A DNA stretch of 64,000 nucleotides from CAYRFF01 sp964436125 (GTDB lineage: Bacteria; Bacteroidota; Bacteroidia; Chitinophagales; Saprospiraceae): positions 40,951 to 104,950 of the forward strand of contig CAYTBT010000007.1 in the NCBI GenBank assembly GCA_964436125.1, read 5' to 3'. Position 1 is the stretch's first letter, and each line of letters begins with the position of its first letter. Below, piece by piece: positions 7,930 to 16,220 of this stretch. Below the pieces are notes generated by a model. The model saw only the letters and a list, made by a program, of their open reading frames with translations, did no database searches and was not told the origin of the DNA. The translations under genes and the position numbers were made by a program.

Positions 7930-9621
7930 ATGAAAAATATGGCTGAAGAGAAAGAAAAGAGCTTAAATTTTATTGAGGAAATCATTGAAGCAGACCTTAA
8001 GACAGGGAAGCACGAGGAGATCATAACGCGCTTTCCCCCGCATCCCAATGGCTATCTACACATAGGGCATGCCAAGGCAATTTGCTTAAACTTTGGGCTC
8101 ACGGAAATCTATGGAGGAGAAACTAACCTGAGATTTGACGATACTAATCCCACTACAGAGGGCGAGGAGTATATCGAAGCGATTAAAAGGGATATAGAGT
8201 GGCTCGGCTTTACCTGGGATAGGGAATGTTATGCCTCAGATTACTTTGATGAGTTATATGAAATGGCAATCAAGCTCATTAAAGATGGAAAAGCTTATGT
8301 GGATGAGTCGGACTTTGATACTATCAATGAAATGAAAGGTGATACTAGTAAACCCGGTGTTGAGAGTCCACATCGCGATAGAGATATCGATGAGAATTTA
8401 CGACTGCTTGAAGAAATGAAAGCGGGAAAGCATCCGGAGGGAAGTATGGTACTCCGTGCCAAGATTGATATGAGCTCACCTAATATGCACATGCGTGACC
8501 CTATTATGTACAGGATTAAGAAAGAGGCACATATCAGGACCGGAAATAAGTGGAATATTTATCCGATGTATGACTTTGCTCATGGGCAATCGGATTCTAT
8601 CGAGCATATAACGCATAGCCTCTGCTCAATTGAATTTGAGAATCATAGGCCATTGTACAACTGGTTTATTGAGAATCTTGATATCTATCCATCAAGACAG
8701 ATTGAATTTGCTCGCCTACATCTCAGTTATACCGTCGTCAGTAAACGGAAACTCCTACAGCTCGTTAATGAAGGATATGTCGATGGCTGGGATGATCCGC
8801 GCATGCCGACGATCACAGGAATGAGGCGACGTGGCTATACTCCGGAAGCTATCAGAGATTTCTGTGATAGGATAGGCTTGACCAAGCGAGAGAATATGAT
8901 CGATTATTCCCTTCTTGAGTATAGCGTCAGAGATCAATTGAATGCCGTTGCACCACGCGTTATGGGTGTAGTTGATCCATTGAAAGTCGTTATTACCAAT
9001 TATCCCATTGGAAAGGTTGAATACCTTCCTGCGGTAAATAATCCTGAAGATGAGGATTCAGGAGTCCGTGAATTGCCATTCAGCAGAGAGATTTATATAG
9101 ATAGAGCTGATTTTATGGTTGATCCACCGAAAAAGTTTTTCAGATTGCATCCCGGAAGCAATACACGACTTAAATCTGCATATATTCTTCATTGTGAAGG
9201 GTATAAAGAAGGTGAAGATGGCGATGTCGAAGAGATTTATTGTACTTATTATCCGGACAGCAAGAGCGGGTCAGATAATTCCGGGATAAAGGCACGCGGC
9301 ACACTTCACTGGGTATCTGCAGAGCACAGCATCCCGGTTGAATTAAGGATGTACGATCGATTGTTTACCGATCCATTTCCCGATGGACACGCAGACAAGG
9401 ATTTTAAGGAGTTTATCAATGAAGATAGCCTCCATGTCAAGACAAATAGCCGGGTGGAACCATCATTGGTCGATGCCGAGGTAGGGCAAGTATTCCAGTT
9501 CTTCAGAAGAGGGTATTTTGTGCTCGACAAAGACAGTACTGAAGAACGCTATGTTTTTAATCGTACGGTAGCATTAAAAAGCAAGTGGAAAAAGTTAAAG
9601 AAACAAAATAAGGGTAAATAA
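7930..9621 (+). CDS. glnS: Glutamine--tRNA ligase
   Basis: Class I synthetase that charges tRNA-Gln directly. The N-terminal catalytic domain starts with TRFPPHPNGYLHIGHAKAIC, with the HIGH motif near residues 42-45, and continues with LRFDDTNPTTE. The KMSKS loop reads VVSKRKL near 270. The C-terminal half is the two-beta-barrel anticodon domain typical of GlnRS (DFMVDPPKKFFRLHPG region), which separates it from bacterial GluRS. I choose the ATG at 7930; a longer frame reaches back to 7897 but would overlap argS, and 7939 is also possible. The length of about 564 residues matches the family. A direct GlnRS suggests the cell need not rely on the GatCAB amidation route for Gln-tRNA. Confidence 0.96.
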   Translation: MKNMAEEKEKSLNFIEEIIEADLKTGKHEEIITRFPPHPNGYLHIGHAKAICLNFGLTEIYGGETNLRFDDTNPTTEGEEYIEAIKRDIEWLGFTWDRECYASDYFDELYEMAIKLIKDGKAYVDESDFDTINEMKGDTSKPGVESPHRDRDIDENLRLLEEMKAGKHPEGSMVLRAKIDMSSPNMHMRDPIMYRIKKEAHIRTGNKWNIYPMYDFAHGQSDSIEHITHSLCSIEFENHRPLYNWFIENLDIYPSRQIEFARLHLSYTVVSKRKLLQLVNEGYVDGWDDPRMPTITGMRRRGYTPEAIRDFCDRIGLTKRENMIDYSLLEYSVRDQLNAVAPRVMGVVDPLKVVITNYPIGKVEYLPAVNNPEDEDSGVRELPFSREIYIDRADFMVDPPKKFFRLHPGSNTRLKSAYILHCEGYKEGEDGDVEEIYCTYYPDSKSGSDNSGIKARGTLHWVSAEHSIPVELRMYDRLFTDPFPDGHADKDFKEFINEDSLHVKTNSRVEPSLVDAEVGQVFQFFRRGYFVLDKDSTEERYVFNRTVALKSKWKKLKKQNKGK

Positions 9622-9631
9622 TCAAATAAGA

Positions 9632-10183
9632 ATGACTGGAGAGAAAGTCATATTGCAGAAGAAGCGATTTAATCTGACCTTAAAGAGGCTAGCTTACGAA
9701 TTGATAGAAAAACATAAGGATTTTAAAGATTCTTGTATTCTCGGCATTCAACCACGCGGGACAATACTCAGCGATAGGTTAATGGAAATCCTGAGAGCTG
9801 AAAAAGAAGGGATTCAAGCGAGATACGGAAAGCTGGACATTACTTTTTTTCGCGACGATTTCAGAATCCGTAGAGAACCATTAATGGCATCGACAACAGA
9901 TCTAGAATTTTCTATTGAAGGAAAGCGGCTTATTCTTGTCGATGATGTGCTATACACAGGACGGACAATTCACGCAGCAATGACGGCAATCCAACAATTT
10001 GGTCGCCCCGCGGAGATTGATTTACTCGTCCTGGTTGATCGACGATTCAATCGGCATTATCCTATACAACCCGATTATACCGGAATTACGGTAGATTCCC
10101 TGGACGAGGCTTATGTGAAAGTATTTTGGTCTGAAGATTATAGAAACGATAATATAAAAATATATCCATCGAGAAATGACTGA
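9632..10183 (+). CDS. pyrR: PyrR-type phosphoribosyltransferase (uracil phosphoribosyltransferase / pyr regulator)
   Basis: A 183-residue type I phosphoribosyltransferase of the PyrR family. The PRPP-binding loop is RLILVDDVLYTGRTIHAAM, residues about 100-118. Flanking blocks such as SCILGIQPRGTILSDRL and DLLVLVDRRFNRHYPIQPDY are typical of PyrR. Family members convert uracil and PRPP to UMP, and in Firmicutes bind pyr mRNA to attenuate transcription. Its stop overlaps the pyrB start by 8 bases, which fits a pyrimidine role. No attenuator or antiterminator is visible because only 10 bases separate it from glnS. RNA-binding regulation is therefore not shown here. Confidence 0.92.
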   Translation: MTGEKVILQKKRFNLTLKRLAYELIEKHKDFKDSCILGIQPRGTILSDRLMEILRAEKEGIQARYGKLDITFFRDDFRIRREPLMASTTDLEFSIEGKRLILVDDVLYTGRTIHAAMTAIQQFGRPAEIDLLVLVDRRFNRHYPIQPDYTGITVDSLDEAYVKVFWSEDYRNDNIKIYPSRND

Positions 10184-11117
10184 TAAAGCGGCAGAACAAC
10201 TATCTACAGAGCATCTGCTCGGCATTGAAGACTTGAAACGAGCAGATATTGAGCTTATATTTGAGCTTGCCGATAGGTTTAAAGATGTGATAAATCGCCC
10301 GATTAAGAAAGTACCGAGCTTGCGTGATCAAACTATCGCCAATCTCTTTTTTGAGAATTCTACAAGGACGAAGCTCAGCTTCCAGCTTGCTGAAAAACGT
10401 CTATCCGCCGATGTGATTAATTTCAGCGCATCTTCTTCTAGTGTTAAGAAAGGTGAAACCTTGCTGGATACAGTCAATAATATTCTTTCTATGAAGGTTG
10501 ATATGATCGTGATGCGACATCCGGCACCCGGCGCCTGTGCATTTTTAGCCGATCATATTGATGCCAAGATTGTGAATGCCGGTGATGGTACTCATGAACA
10601 TCCGACCCAGGCATTGCTCGATGCCTATTCAATGAGAGAGAAAATCGGAGATCTGAAGGGGAAGCGAGTTGTCATTGTAGGAGATATCTTGCATTCTCGC
10701 GTGGCTTTAAGCAATATCTTTTGCTTGCGCAAACTCGGCGCCGATGTGAAGGTCGCCGGACCGCCGACTTTAATACCGCGGCACATTGAATCGCTCGGTG
10801 TCGGTGTGGAATACGATGTGAGAAAAGCCCTTGAATGGGCCGATGTTGCCAATGTCCTACGCATTCAACTTGAAAGACAGAATGTACGATTCTTCCCGAG
10901 CTTGAGAGAGTATAGAATGTTCTACGGCATCGATAAAGAATTGCTGGACTCATTAAATAATGATCTTACAATAATGCATCCGGGACCGATAAATCGCGGT
11001 GTTGAATTGAGTAGCGATGTTGCGGACTCCCGGCAATCTATAATTCTTCAACAAGTTGAGAATGGCGTAGCTGTGCGTATGGCTGTCTTGTATCTGCTAG
11101 CGGATAGGCGAGCATGA
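10176..11117 (+). CDS. pyrB: Aspartate carbamoyltransferase catalytic subunit
   Basis: Catalyses carbamoyl phosphate plus L-aspartate to N-carbamoyl-L-aspartate, the committed step of pyrimidine synthesis. The carbamoyl-phosphate site FFENSTRTKLSF is near residues 60-71, with HPTQALLDAY near 140 and the aspartate-domain block MHPGPINRGVE near 266. The 313-residue length is normal for the catalytic chain, and no pyrI or pyrC is adjacent. The start overlaps pyrR by 8 bases (ATGACTGA), which suggests translational coupling. No terminator is obvious after it. Confidence 0.97.
   Translation: MTDKAAEQLSTEHLLGIEDLKRADIELIFELADRFKDVINRPIKKVPSLRDQTIANLFFENSTRTKLSFQLAEKRLSADVINFSASSSSVKKGETLLDTVNNILSMKVDMIVMRHPAPGACAFLADHIDAKIVNAGDGTHEHPTQALLDAYSMREKIGDLKGKRVVIVGDILHSRVALSNIFCLRKLGADVKVAGPPTLIPRHIESLGVGVEYDVRKALEWADVANVLRIQLERQNVRFFPSLREYRMFYGIDKELLDSLNNDLTIMHPGPINRGVELSSDVADSRQSIILQQVENGVAVRMAVLYLLADRRA
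10723..10734 (-). repeat. Near-copy of the dispersed 12-mer: GTTTGCGCAAGC
   Basis: One mismatch (first base) to ATTTGCNNAAGC, minus strand, inside pyrB. The core TTGCGCAAGC is intact. Confidence 0.45.
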
Positions 11118-11430
11118 TGAGAAATCGAATTGAGCGATGGATCGGCCCCGCAGAGTTGAGAAAAGAAGGAATATAAACGACTTACGCAGCGGCTCTATTT
11201 AAGACCTATTTCTACCTTGTCCGCCAGTATAGCATTCTATAGTATCGGCAATACAAAATCATAAAAACACCTCTGAAGTTTAATTCTGCTGTAGGACTGA
11301 ATCAAGCTACAGGAATATAGTGCATTTGATTCGGGATAATCGGGTGACGCCATCGATTGATTGACAAGTTTATGATGCTTTTATTACAGACTACAGACAG
11401 ACAGCAGAGGGAATAAATGGAGCAAGTATT

Positions 11431-11438
11431 TACATTTG
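11431..11438 (+). promoter_or_regulatory. -7 promoter element of the M28 peptidase gene
   Basis: TAcaTTTG matches TAnnTTTG and predicts a leader of about 30 bases. No clear -33 TTTG is present, so an activator may be needed. The last five bases are shared with a dispersed 12-mer. Confidence 0.5.
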
Positions 11439-11445
11439 CCTAAGC
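11434..11445 (+). repeat. Dispersed 12-mer copy: ATTTGCCTAAGC
   Basis: Exact match to ATTTGCNNAAGC in intergenic DNA, overlapping the -7 promoter element. Confidence 0.75.
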
Positions 11446-11473
11446 GAATGAATTACTTAATTAAATCAACAAA

Positions 11474-13699
11474 ATGAGAAAAATACTAGGACTATTACTG
11501 TGTTTAGCATTGGTGAGTACTTATGGGTATTCACAGGAAAAGAATCTTCAGAACATAAAGCAACTTACCTTCGGTGGAGACAATGCAGAGGCATACTTCA
11601 GCCCTCATGGAAAGAAGTTGACCATGCAGATTGCTTATCCAAGAGACGGTGTAGAATGCGATCAGATCTATACATTGGATCTCGGGATTGAAAACCCACA
11701 ACGATCCGACTTAAATTTGGTTTCGACGGGTTTTGGTCGGACAACATGTTCTTTCTTTATGCCGGATGGAAAACACATACTCTACGCTTCAACACACGAT
11801 AAGAGTAAAGAGTGTCCTGAAACACCCATGTTTACAGATGGGAAATACTTATGGCCCATCTATGACAGTTATGATATCTATGTAGCTGATTTAGAGGGGA
11901 ATATTGTCAAGCGTTTAACCGATTCGCCAGGATATGATGCTGAGGCTGTCGTTTCTCCCGATGGAAGTAAAATTGCCTTTACAAGTACGAGATCAGGTGA
12001 CCTTGAGATATGGATTATGGATATCGATGGCTCCAATAAAAGACAAGTAACGCATAAACTCGGATATGATGGCGGCGCATTTTTTTCTCATGATGGGAAA
12101 AAGCTGGTATTCCGCGCTTCTCATCCTACAGAAGAAAAAGACATCAAGGAGTATAAATACTATCTCAATAAAGATTTAGTTGCACCGACCAATATGGAGA
12201 TTTTTACCATTAACATCGATGGTACGGGCTTAAAACAGATTACGGACTTGGGAAGAGCCAATTGGGCTCCTTATTTTCATCCATCCGATGAAAAAATTAT
12301 CTTCTGCAGCAATCATCACAATACATCGCCGAGCGGACACGATTTTCAACTCTTTATGATTGATACAAGTGGAGAACATCTTCATCAGATTACATTCAAG
12401 AGTTATTTTAATTCCTTCCCGATGTTTTCACCGGATGGAACCAAGCTTGCTTTTTCCAGTAATAGAAACCCGGATAACCCACGTGAAACCGATGTGTTTC
12501 TCGTTGATTGGGTTGATACGGATGAAGCGGAACTCGTAGAAGTCGATAATCTGGAGAAATATATTTCATATCTCGCTTCCGACGAACTAGAGGGGCGGCT
12601 TACCGGCTCTGATGATGAGCAGAAAGCAGCACATTACATCGCGGATATCTTAAAGAGTTACGACTTGAAACCATATAGTGGAAATAGTTATTTTCAAGAC
12701 TTTAAGTACAAGGTGCGATTGAAACCTCACGATAGTACGAGCGTCATTGACTGGCATGGCACCAATGTTCTTGCATTCCTCGATAATAATGCCGATAAGA
12801 CTATTGTATTAGGGGCTCATTACGATCATCTGGGAAGGAATGAACATCACCATTCAACGGTAATGAATTCAGAGGGATTAATCCATAATGGAGCCGATGA
12901 TAATGCCTCTGGTACAGCAGCTCTTATTGAGCTTTCTCGTATGCTATCGCAGAATAAGAAGATTGAAGATGCCAATTTTATCTTTGCTTTCTTCTCAGGC
13001 GAGGAGGATGGCCTTATCGGCTCTAAGCACATGGCGGAAACTCTTGATGACCACTATCCCAATGTCGTTGCCATGATCAATATGGATATGGTCGGGAGAT
13101 TGAATGAAAAGCATGAGATGACCGTAGGTGGAGTAGGTACTTCACCAGGTTTCTCTGAAATCGTGCAGAAAAATAAACCCGCCGGTTTTAATGTTACTGA
13201 GGACTTGTCCGGTGTGGGACCATCTGACCACACTTCATTCTACCTCAAGGATATTCCCGTCTTGTTTTTCTTTACAGGAACACATGAAGATTATCATAAG
13301 CCTAGTGATGATGAGTACAAGATTAATTACTACGGTTTACGGGGAATCGTCTATTATGTCTTCCGCGTGGTAAACGATCTCGCTGAGATGGAGGAGATAC
13401 CTTTCACCAAGACGAAGGTCGATGCCGGTAAAAGAGCTCCTAAGTACACGGTTACCCTAGGCATTATGCCCAATTATGCCGACAATGGCAAAGGCTTAAA
13501 AATCGACGGCGTTATTGATGGCCGCCCGGCCGATAAGGCTGGTATCCTCACCGGGGATATCCTCTTGAGTATAGGGGATTGTAAGGTGACAGAAATTTAT
13601 AGTTATATGGAATGCCTGTCGCACTTAAAATCCGGAGATCAACGGGATGCCGTTGTTTTACGCTATGGTAAGAAGATTACCGTCCATATTACATTCTAA
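11474..13699 (+). CDS. Secreted M28-family metallopeptidase with TolB-like propeller and PDZ domain
   Basis: A 741-residue exported protein. A signal peptide (MRKILGLLLCLALVSTYGYSQ) leads into a WD40/TolB-like beta-propeller at about 30-340, seen as repeats of the type SPDGSKIAFTSTRSG. An M28 zinc aminopeptidase domain follows at about 360-620, and a PDZ domain at about 655-741. Zinc ligands and catalytic residues are visible: GAHYDHLG near 446, GADDNASG near 473, SGEEDG near 508, MDMVGR near 537 and the distal histidine in THEDYHKPSDD near 602. It probably trims peptides in the periplasm or at the surface. No T9SS domain is present. A strong terminator follows the stop. Confidence 0.93.
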   Translation: MRKILGLLLCLALVSTYGYSQEKNLQNIKQLTFGGDNAEAYFSPHGKKLTMQIAYPRDGVECDQIYTLDLGIENPQRSDLNLVSTGFGRTTCSFFMPDGKHILYASTHDKSKECPETPMFTDGKYLWPIYDSYDIYVADLEGNIVKRLTDSPGYDAEAVVSPDGSKIAFTSTRSGDLEIWIMDIDGSNKRQVTHKLGYDGGAFFSHDGKKLVFRASHPTEEKDIKEYKYYLNKDLVAPTNMEIFTINIDGTGLKQITDLGRANWAPYFHPSDEKIIFCSNHHNTSPSGHDFQLFMIDTSGEHLHQITFKSYFNSFPMFSPDGTKLAFSSNRNPDNPRETDVFLVDWVDTDEAELVEVDNLEKYISYLASDELEGRLTGSDDEQKAAHYIADILKSYDLKPYSGNSYFQDFKYKVRLKPHDSTSVIDWHGTNVLAFLDNNADKTIVLGAHYDHLGRNEHHHSTVMNSEGLIHNGADDNASGTAALIELSRMLSQNKKIEDANFIFAFFSGEEDGLIGSKHMAETLDDHYPNVVAMINMDMVGRLNEKHEMTVGGVGTSPGFSEIVQKNKPAGFNVTEDLSGVGPSDHTSFYLKDIPVLFFFTGTHEDYHKPSDDEYKINYYGLRGIVYYVFRVVNDLAEMEEIPFTKTKVDAGKRAPKYTVTLGIMPNYADNGKGLKIDGVIDGRPADKAGILTGDILLSIGDCKVTEIYSYMECLSHLKSGDQRDAVVLRYGKKITVHITF

Positions 13700-13727
13700 T
13701 CATTTGATATTTAGTGTGTTAAAAGTG

Positions 13728-13757
13728 AAGGGTTTAAGCTACGCTTAAACCCTTTTT
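13728..13757 (+). terminator. Rho-independent terminator after the M28 peptidase
   Basis: A perfect 12-bp stem (AAGGGTTTAAGC, 13728-13739, with GCTTAAACCCTT, 13743-13754) with a 3-base loop runs into a T tract ending at 13757. AAAA on the other side means it may also act for the leftward gene. Confidence 0.9.
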
Positions 13758-13870
13758 CTTCTTGTATGCATTCAGACCGATCATTGCTCAATATAGCATT
13801 ATCAGAAATTCTAGTAATCGGATATAGTGCCTTCCGGCAAATGTTCAGCATATTTCTTATTGAGTATTTC

Positions 13871-15373
13871 CTATTCCATTATAAATTTCTTACTGACTTT
13901 ACTCCCATCTTTAAATGTAAACACTATCACGTATATGCCTTCTTGAAAACCACCTAGGCTGATGCGTTGCTGTTCTGTTGTTAACAGACAAATTCCTGTT
14001 ATGGTATAAATACTTACTTCTCTGACAAGCCTGTCTGTATTGTACGTCAGATAATTCCTTACGGGATTGGGATAAAGAGAGATGTGGTCTTTCGATGGAT
14101 TGATTTTGACAGTACTTGTAGTCTCTTGCTTGAAGATGAATGCAGCACCTGCATCGGAAATAGGGTTTTCACCATTTTCATCGAGGTCGGCTCTGGGTGC
14201 ACCGACGATAATATAATCACCGGACATATCGACATCCCACCCATAGAATATCTTTTCCCTACTGCTGCTAGTTTCCAAGCTTTGTTTCTTTTCCCACTTT
14301 TCATCTTCTCCTCGCGAATATAAAAATACATTGCCTTCCTCAAGGCCATAAGCATGTGGCGCCGTTACGAGAAGTTTATCTTTAGCTATTGCACACATCC
14401 AGCCGTAATAGTTGTCTTCAGCAGAAGTTTTTCCTGTGAGTTTCTGTACTTGCTCCCAATGCATTGCACTGTCCGGCTTGAATATATATGCGGCAGAAAT
14501 ATTATTATCTCCATGCCCCTCTGCATAAGCACCGACGATTATCTCAGTTTGGTAAATACCGACACTGGTACCGAAAAACATATTAGATTGGCCATCTGAA
14601 GGCGAGATAGTTGCATAAAACTCCCAATCACTTCTATCTGAACTCTTTTTATAAATATATGCCTTACCGGTATTGTTGTTTTCACCCGATGCGCCGATTA
14701 TTATATAATTGTCATTCATGCACACACTTTCACCAAATTGTGCATTCACCCTGGGATTGGGAGATGTGATTTTCTGCACTTCAGTCCATTTGTTATTTTG
14801 TCTTTGAAAGACATAGACTGCGCCCGTATGAGCATCCTTCCCCGGCGTGCCTACGGCAATTGTGTTCTTGTAAACACACAATGTAAATGGATATGCGCCC
14901 ATGTGGTCTTCATTGCCATAGTCTGAAGCAACTAACTTTGTGACAAATTCCCACTGCTTTTCAGTCCGATTGAGTGTATAGATGTACAGCGAACCGGCTC
15001 GTATTGTTGAATCAATATCAGAGCGCCCTGATGCTACGACGAGAAAATCGTCTCCAAATTCGAGTGATGAACCATATTCCGCCATACTTTTGGCGTCTGT
15101 CGCCCTTAAAGTCTGCGCATATTCCCATTCATTATCAGCATTCAGGCGATAGATGTACACTGCTCCGGCAGCGATGTTTTCTCTGGAGGCTGAAACTGCA
15201 GCGTATCCATCAGTAATTGCTACGGCAGTACCGAATTCTGCTCTTCCTTCACGATTTTGACTTACTACCTTTATATCTTGAATGAATTGCGCTTGTACAC
15301 CAGGTACATGTAGGAATATGGCGTAGAATAGAATGGAAAGGGAAAGGAGAGGGGCTTGTATAGAAATTTTCAT
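13871..15373 (-). CDS. FG-GAP repeat beta-propeller protein with T9SS sorting domain
   Basis: A 500-residue secreted protein of unknown ligand. After a signal peptide (residues 1-28, ending VQA) come about seven similar blades of the integrin-alpha/FG-GAP type, seen as repeats like GDDFLVVASGRSD, KNTIAVGTPGKDA, NDNYIIIGASGENN and SGDYIIVGAPRADL, each followed by AYIYK/VYVFQ strands. The last 75 residues (SLYPNPVRNYLTYN to KKFIME) form a type A T9SS C-terminal domain, so the protein should cross the outer membrane and be anchored or released. It is transcribed alone toward the M28 peptidase terminator region. Confidence 0.9.
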   Translation of the reverse strand: MKISIQAPLLSLSILFYAIFLHVPGVQAQFIQDIKVVSQNREGRAEFGTAVAITDGYAAVSASRENIAAGAVYIYRLNADNEWEYAQTLRATDAKSMAEYGSSLEFGDDFLVVASGRSDIDSTIRAGSLYIYTLNRTEKQWEFVTKLVASDYGNEDHMGAYPFTLCVYKNTIAVGTPGKDAHTGAVYVFQRQNNKWTEVQKITSPNPRVNAQFGESVCMNDNYIIIGASGENNNTGKAYIYKKSSDRSDWEFYATISPSDGQSNMFFGTSVGIYQTEIIVGAYAEGHGDNNISAAYIFKPDSAMHWEQVQKLTGKTSAEDNYYGWMCAIAKDKLLVTAPHAYGLEEGNVFLYSRGEDEKWEKKQSLETSSSREKIFYGWDVDMSGDYIIVGAPRADLDENGENPISDAGAAFIFKQETTSTVKINPSKDHISLYPNPVRNYLTYNTDRLVREVSIYTITGICLLTTEQQRISLGGFQEGIYVIVFTFKDGSKVSKKFIME

Positions 15374-15504
15374 GAATGCAGGTTTTATATACTAGATTAA
15401 ATGATTAATGCAAATTGCTTTACAAGCTCCAATGTAGATAAGAATAATTCATAAGCCAAATAAAAATATAGAAAATAAGCTATACTTTATAGAAGCAGGA
15501 ATAG

Positions 15505-15539
15505 AAAAGCACCGACATAGATACTATGTAGATGCTTTT
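15505..15539 (-). terminator. Terminator-like hairpin after the thioredoxin-family gene
   Basis: A two-part stem, AAAAGCA/TGCTTTT outside and ACATAG/CTATGT inside, lies about 65 bases past the stop. On the minus strand it ends in TTTT. Confidence 0.6.
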
Positions 15540-15602
15540 ATAATTTTTGGGATTAAACTGAAATAGGATTCCTATGTTAAGGAATACCAGAAAGCTCCTG
15601 AC

Positions 15603-16088
15603 TTATTTTTGCGTAAGCTCAGCAAGCTTATCCTCAAGCTCATATTCATTGCCTGGCACATAGCCGGAATGAGAAAATAAGATTTCACCTTTGCTATTCA
15701 CGACGAATGTCTGCGGAATCGTCTGGAAATTTAAGGCGCGTTGCAGGTCTTGATTTTTATCTGAAAGGAAACTATAAGGCCATCCACTTCTACTTATCAT
15801 GGGTTTTACACGGGCAAATCCACGCGCGTCATCAACGGTTATCGCGATGAGTTCAACATTGTAAAGATCTTTCCAATCTGCATACAAATCTGAGATATTG
15901 TCAAGTTCTTTATGGCATGGTTTACACCAGGTAGCCCAGAAACTGATGATAGTAAGTTCATTATCAGCGACTGCATCGCGTATATTAATAGTCTTACCAT
16001 CGAGAGTTTCAATTTCGACAGAAGGCAGAAGGTTCTGGCCGATGAGATAAGCAGGCATAAATGCTAGAAAAAGAAGAAAATACTTCAT
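15603..16088 (-). CDS. TlpA/ResA-like periplasmic thioredoxin
   Basis: A 161-residue exported thiol-disulfide oxidoreductase. A signal sequence (MKYFLLFLAFMPAYLIGQ) precedes a thioredoxin fold with the redox motif ISFWATWCKPCHKEL and the cis-proline region FQTIPQTFVVNSKGE. Family members reduce disulfides during cytochrome c maturation or protect envelope proteins. I use the ATG at 16088 because the longer frame to 16124 adds residues in front of a normal signal peptide. It is divergent from the DUF6029-Omp28 pair. A copy of the dispersed motif with one mismatch lies at its 3' end. Confidence 0.9.
   Translation of the reverse strand: MKYFLLFLAFMPAYLIGQNLLPSVEIETLDGKTINIRDAVADNELTIISFWATWCKPCHKELDNISDLYADWKDLYNVELIAITVDDARGFARVKPMISRSGWPYSFLSDKNQDLQRALNFQTIPQTFVVNSKGEILFSHSGYVPGNEYELEDKLAELTQK
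15607..15618 (+). repeat. Near-copy of the dispersed 12-mer: TTTTGCGTAAGC
   Basis: One mismatch (first base) to ATTTGCNNAAGC, right next to the stop codon of the thioredoxin-family gene. Confidence 0.5.
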
Positions 16089-16130
16089 AAATGAATTTTT
16101 AATGAATTTAATGATTATTAACAAGGTAAA

Positions 16131-16163
16131 TTTAGAGAACTTCCAATGTTATTAATAGATTTG
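16131..16163 (+). promoter_or_regulatory. Promoter of the DUF6029-Omp28 pair
   Basis: A -7 TAgaTTTG lies at 16156-16163 and a weak -33 TTTA at 16131-16134. The leader would be about 50 bases. Confidence 0.5.
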
Positions 16164-16220
16164 CCATAGCCAAGTTTATAAATTAACAAGATTTTAACGC
16201 TTAATTATCAGTGACTATAG

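Larger units (their letters stand above)
11118..11473. other. Intergenic region before the M28 peptidase gene
   Basis: No gene longer than about 20 codons is visible and there is no convincing hairpin. Its right end carries the -7 element at 11431 and a copy of the dispersed 12-mer overlapping it. Confidence 0.5.

Noticed and set aside
9600..9640. A PyrR-type attenuator before pyrR
   Set aside because: Only 10 bases separate glnS from pyrR; there is no space for antiterminator and terminator hairpins.
16089..16124. Longer start of the TlpA-like gene
   Set aside because: It would put 12 extra residues before a complete signal peptide starting at 16088.
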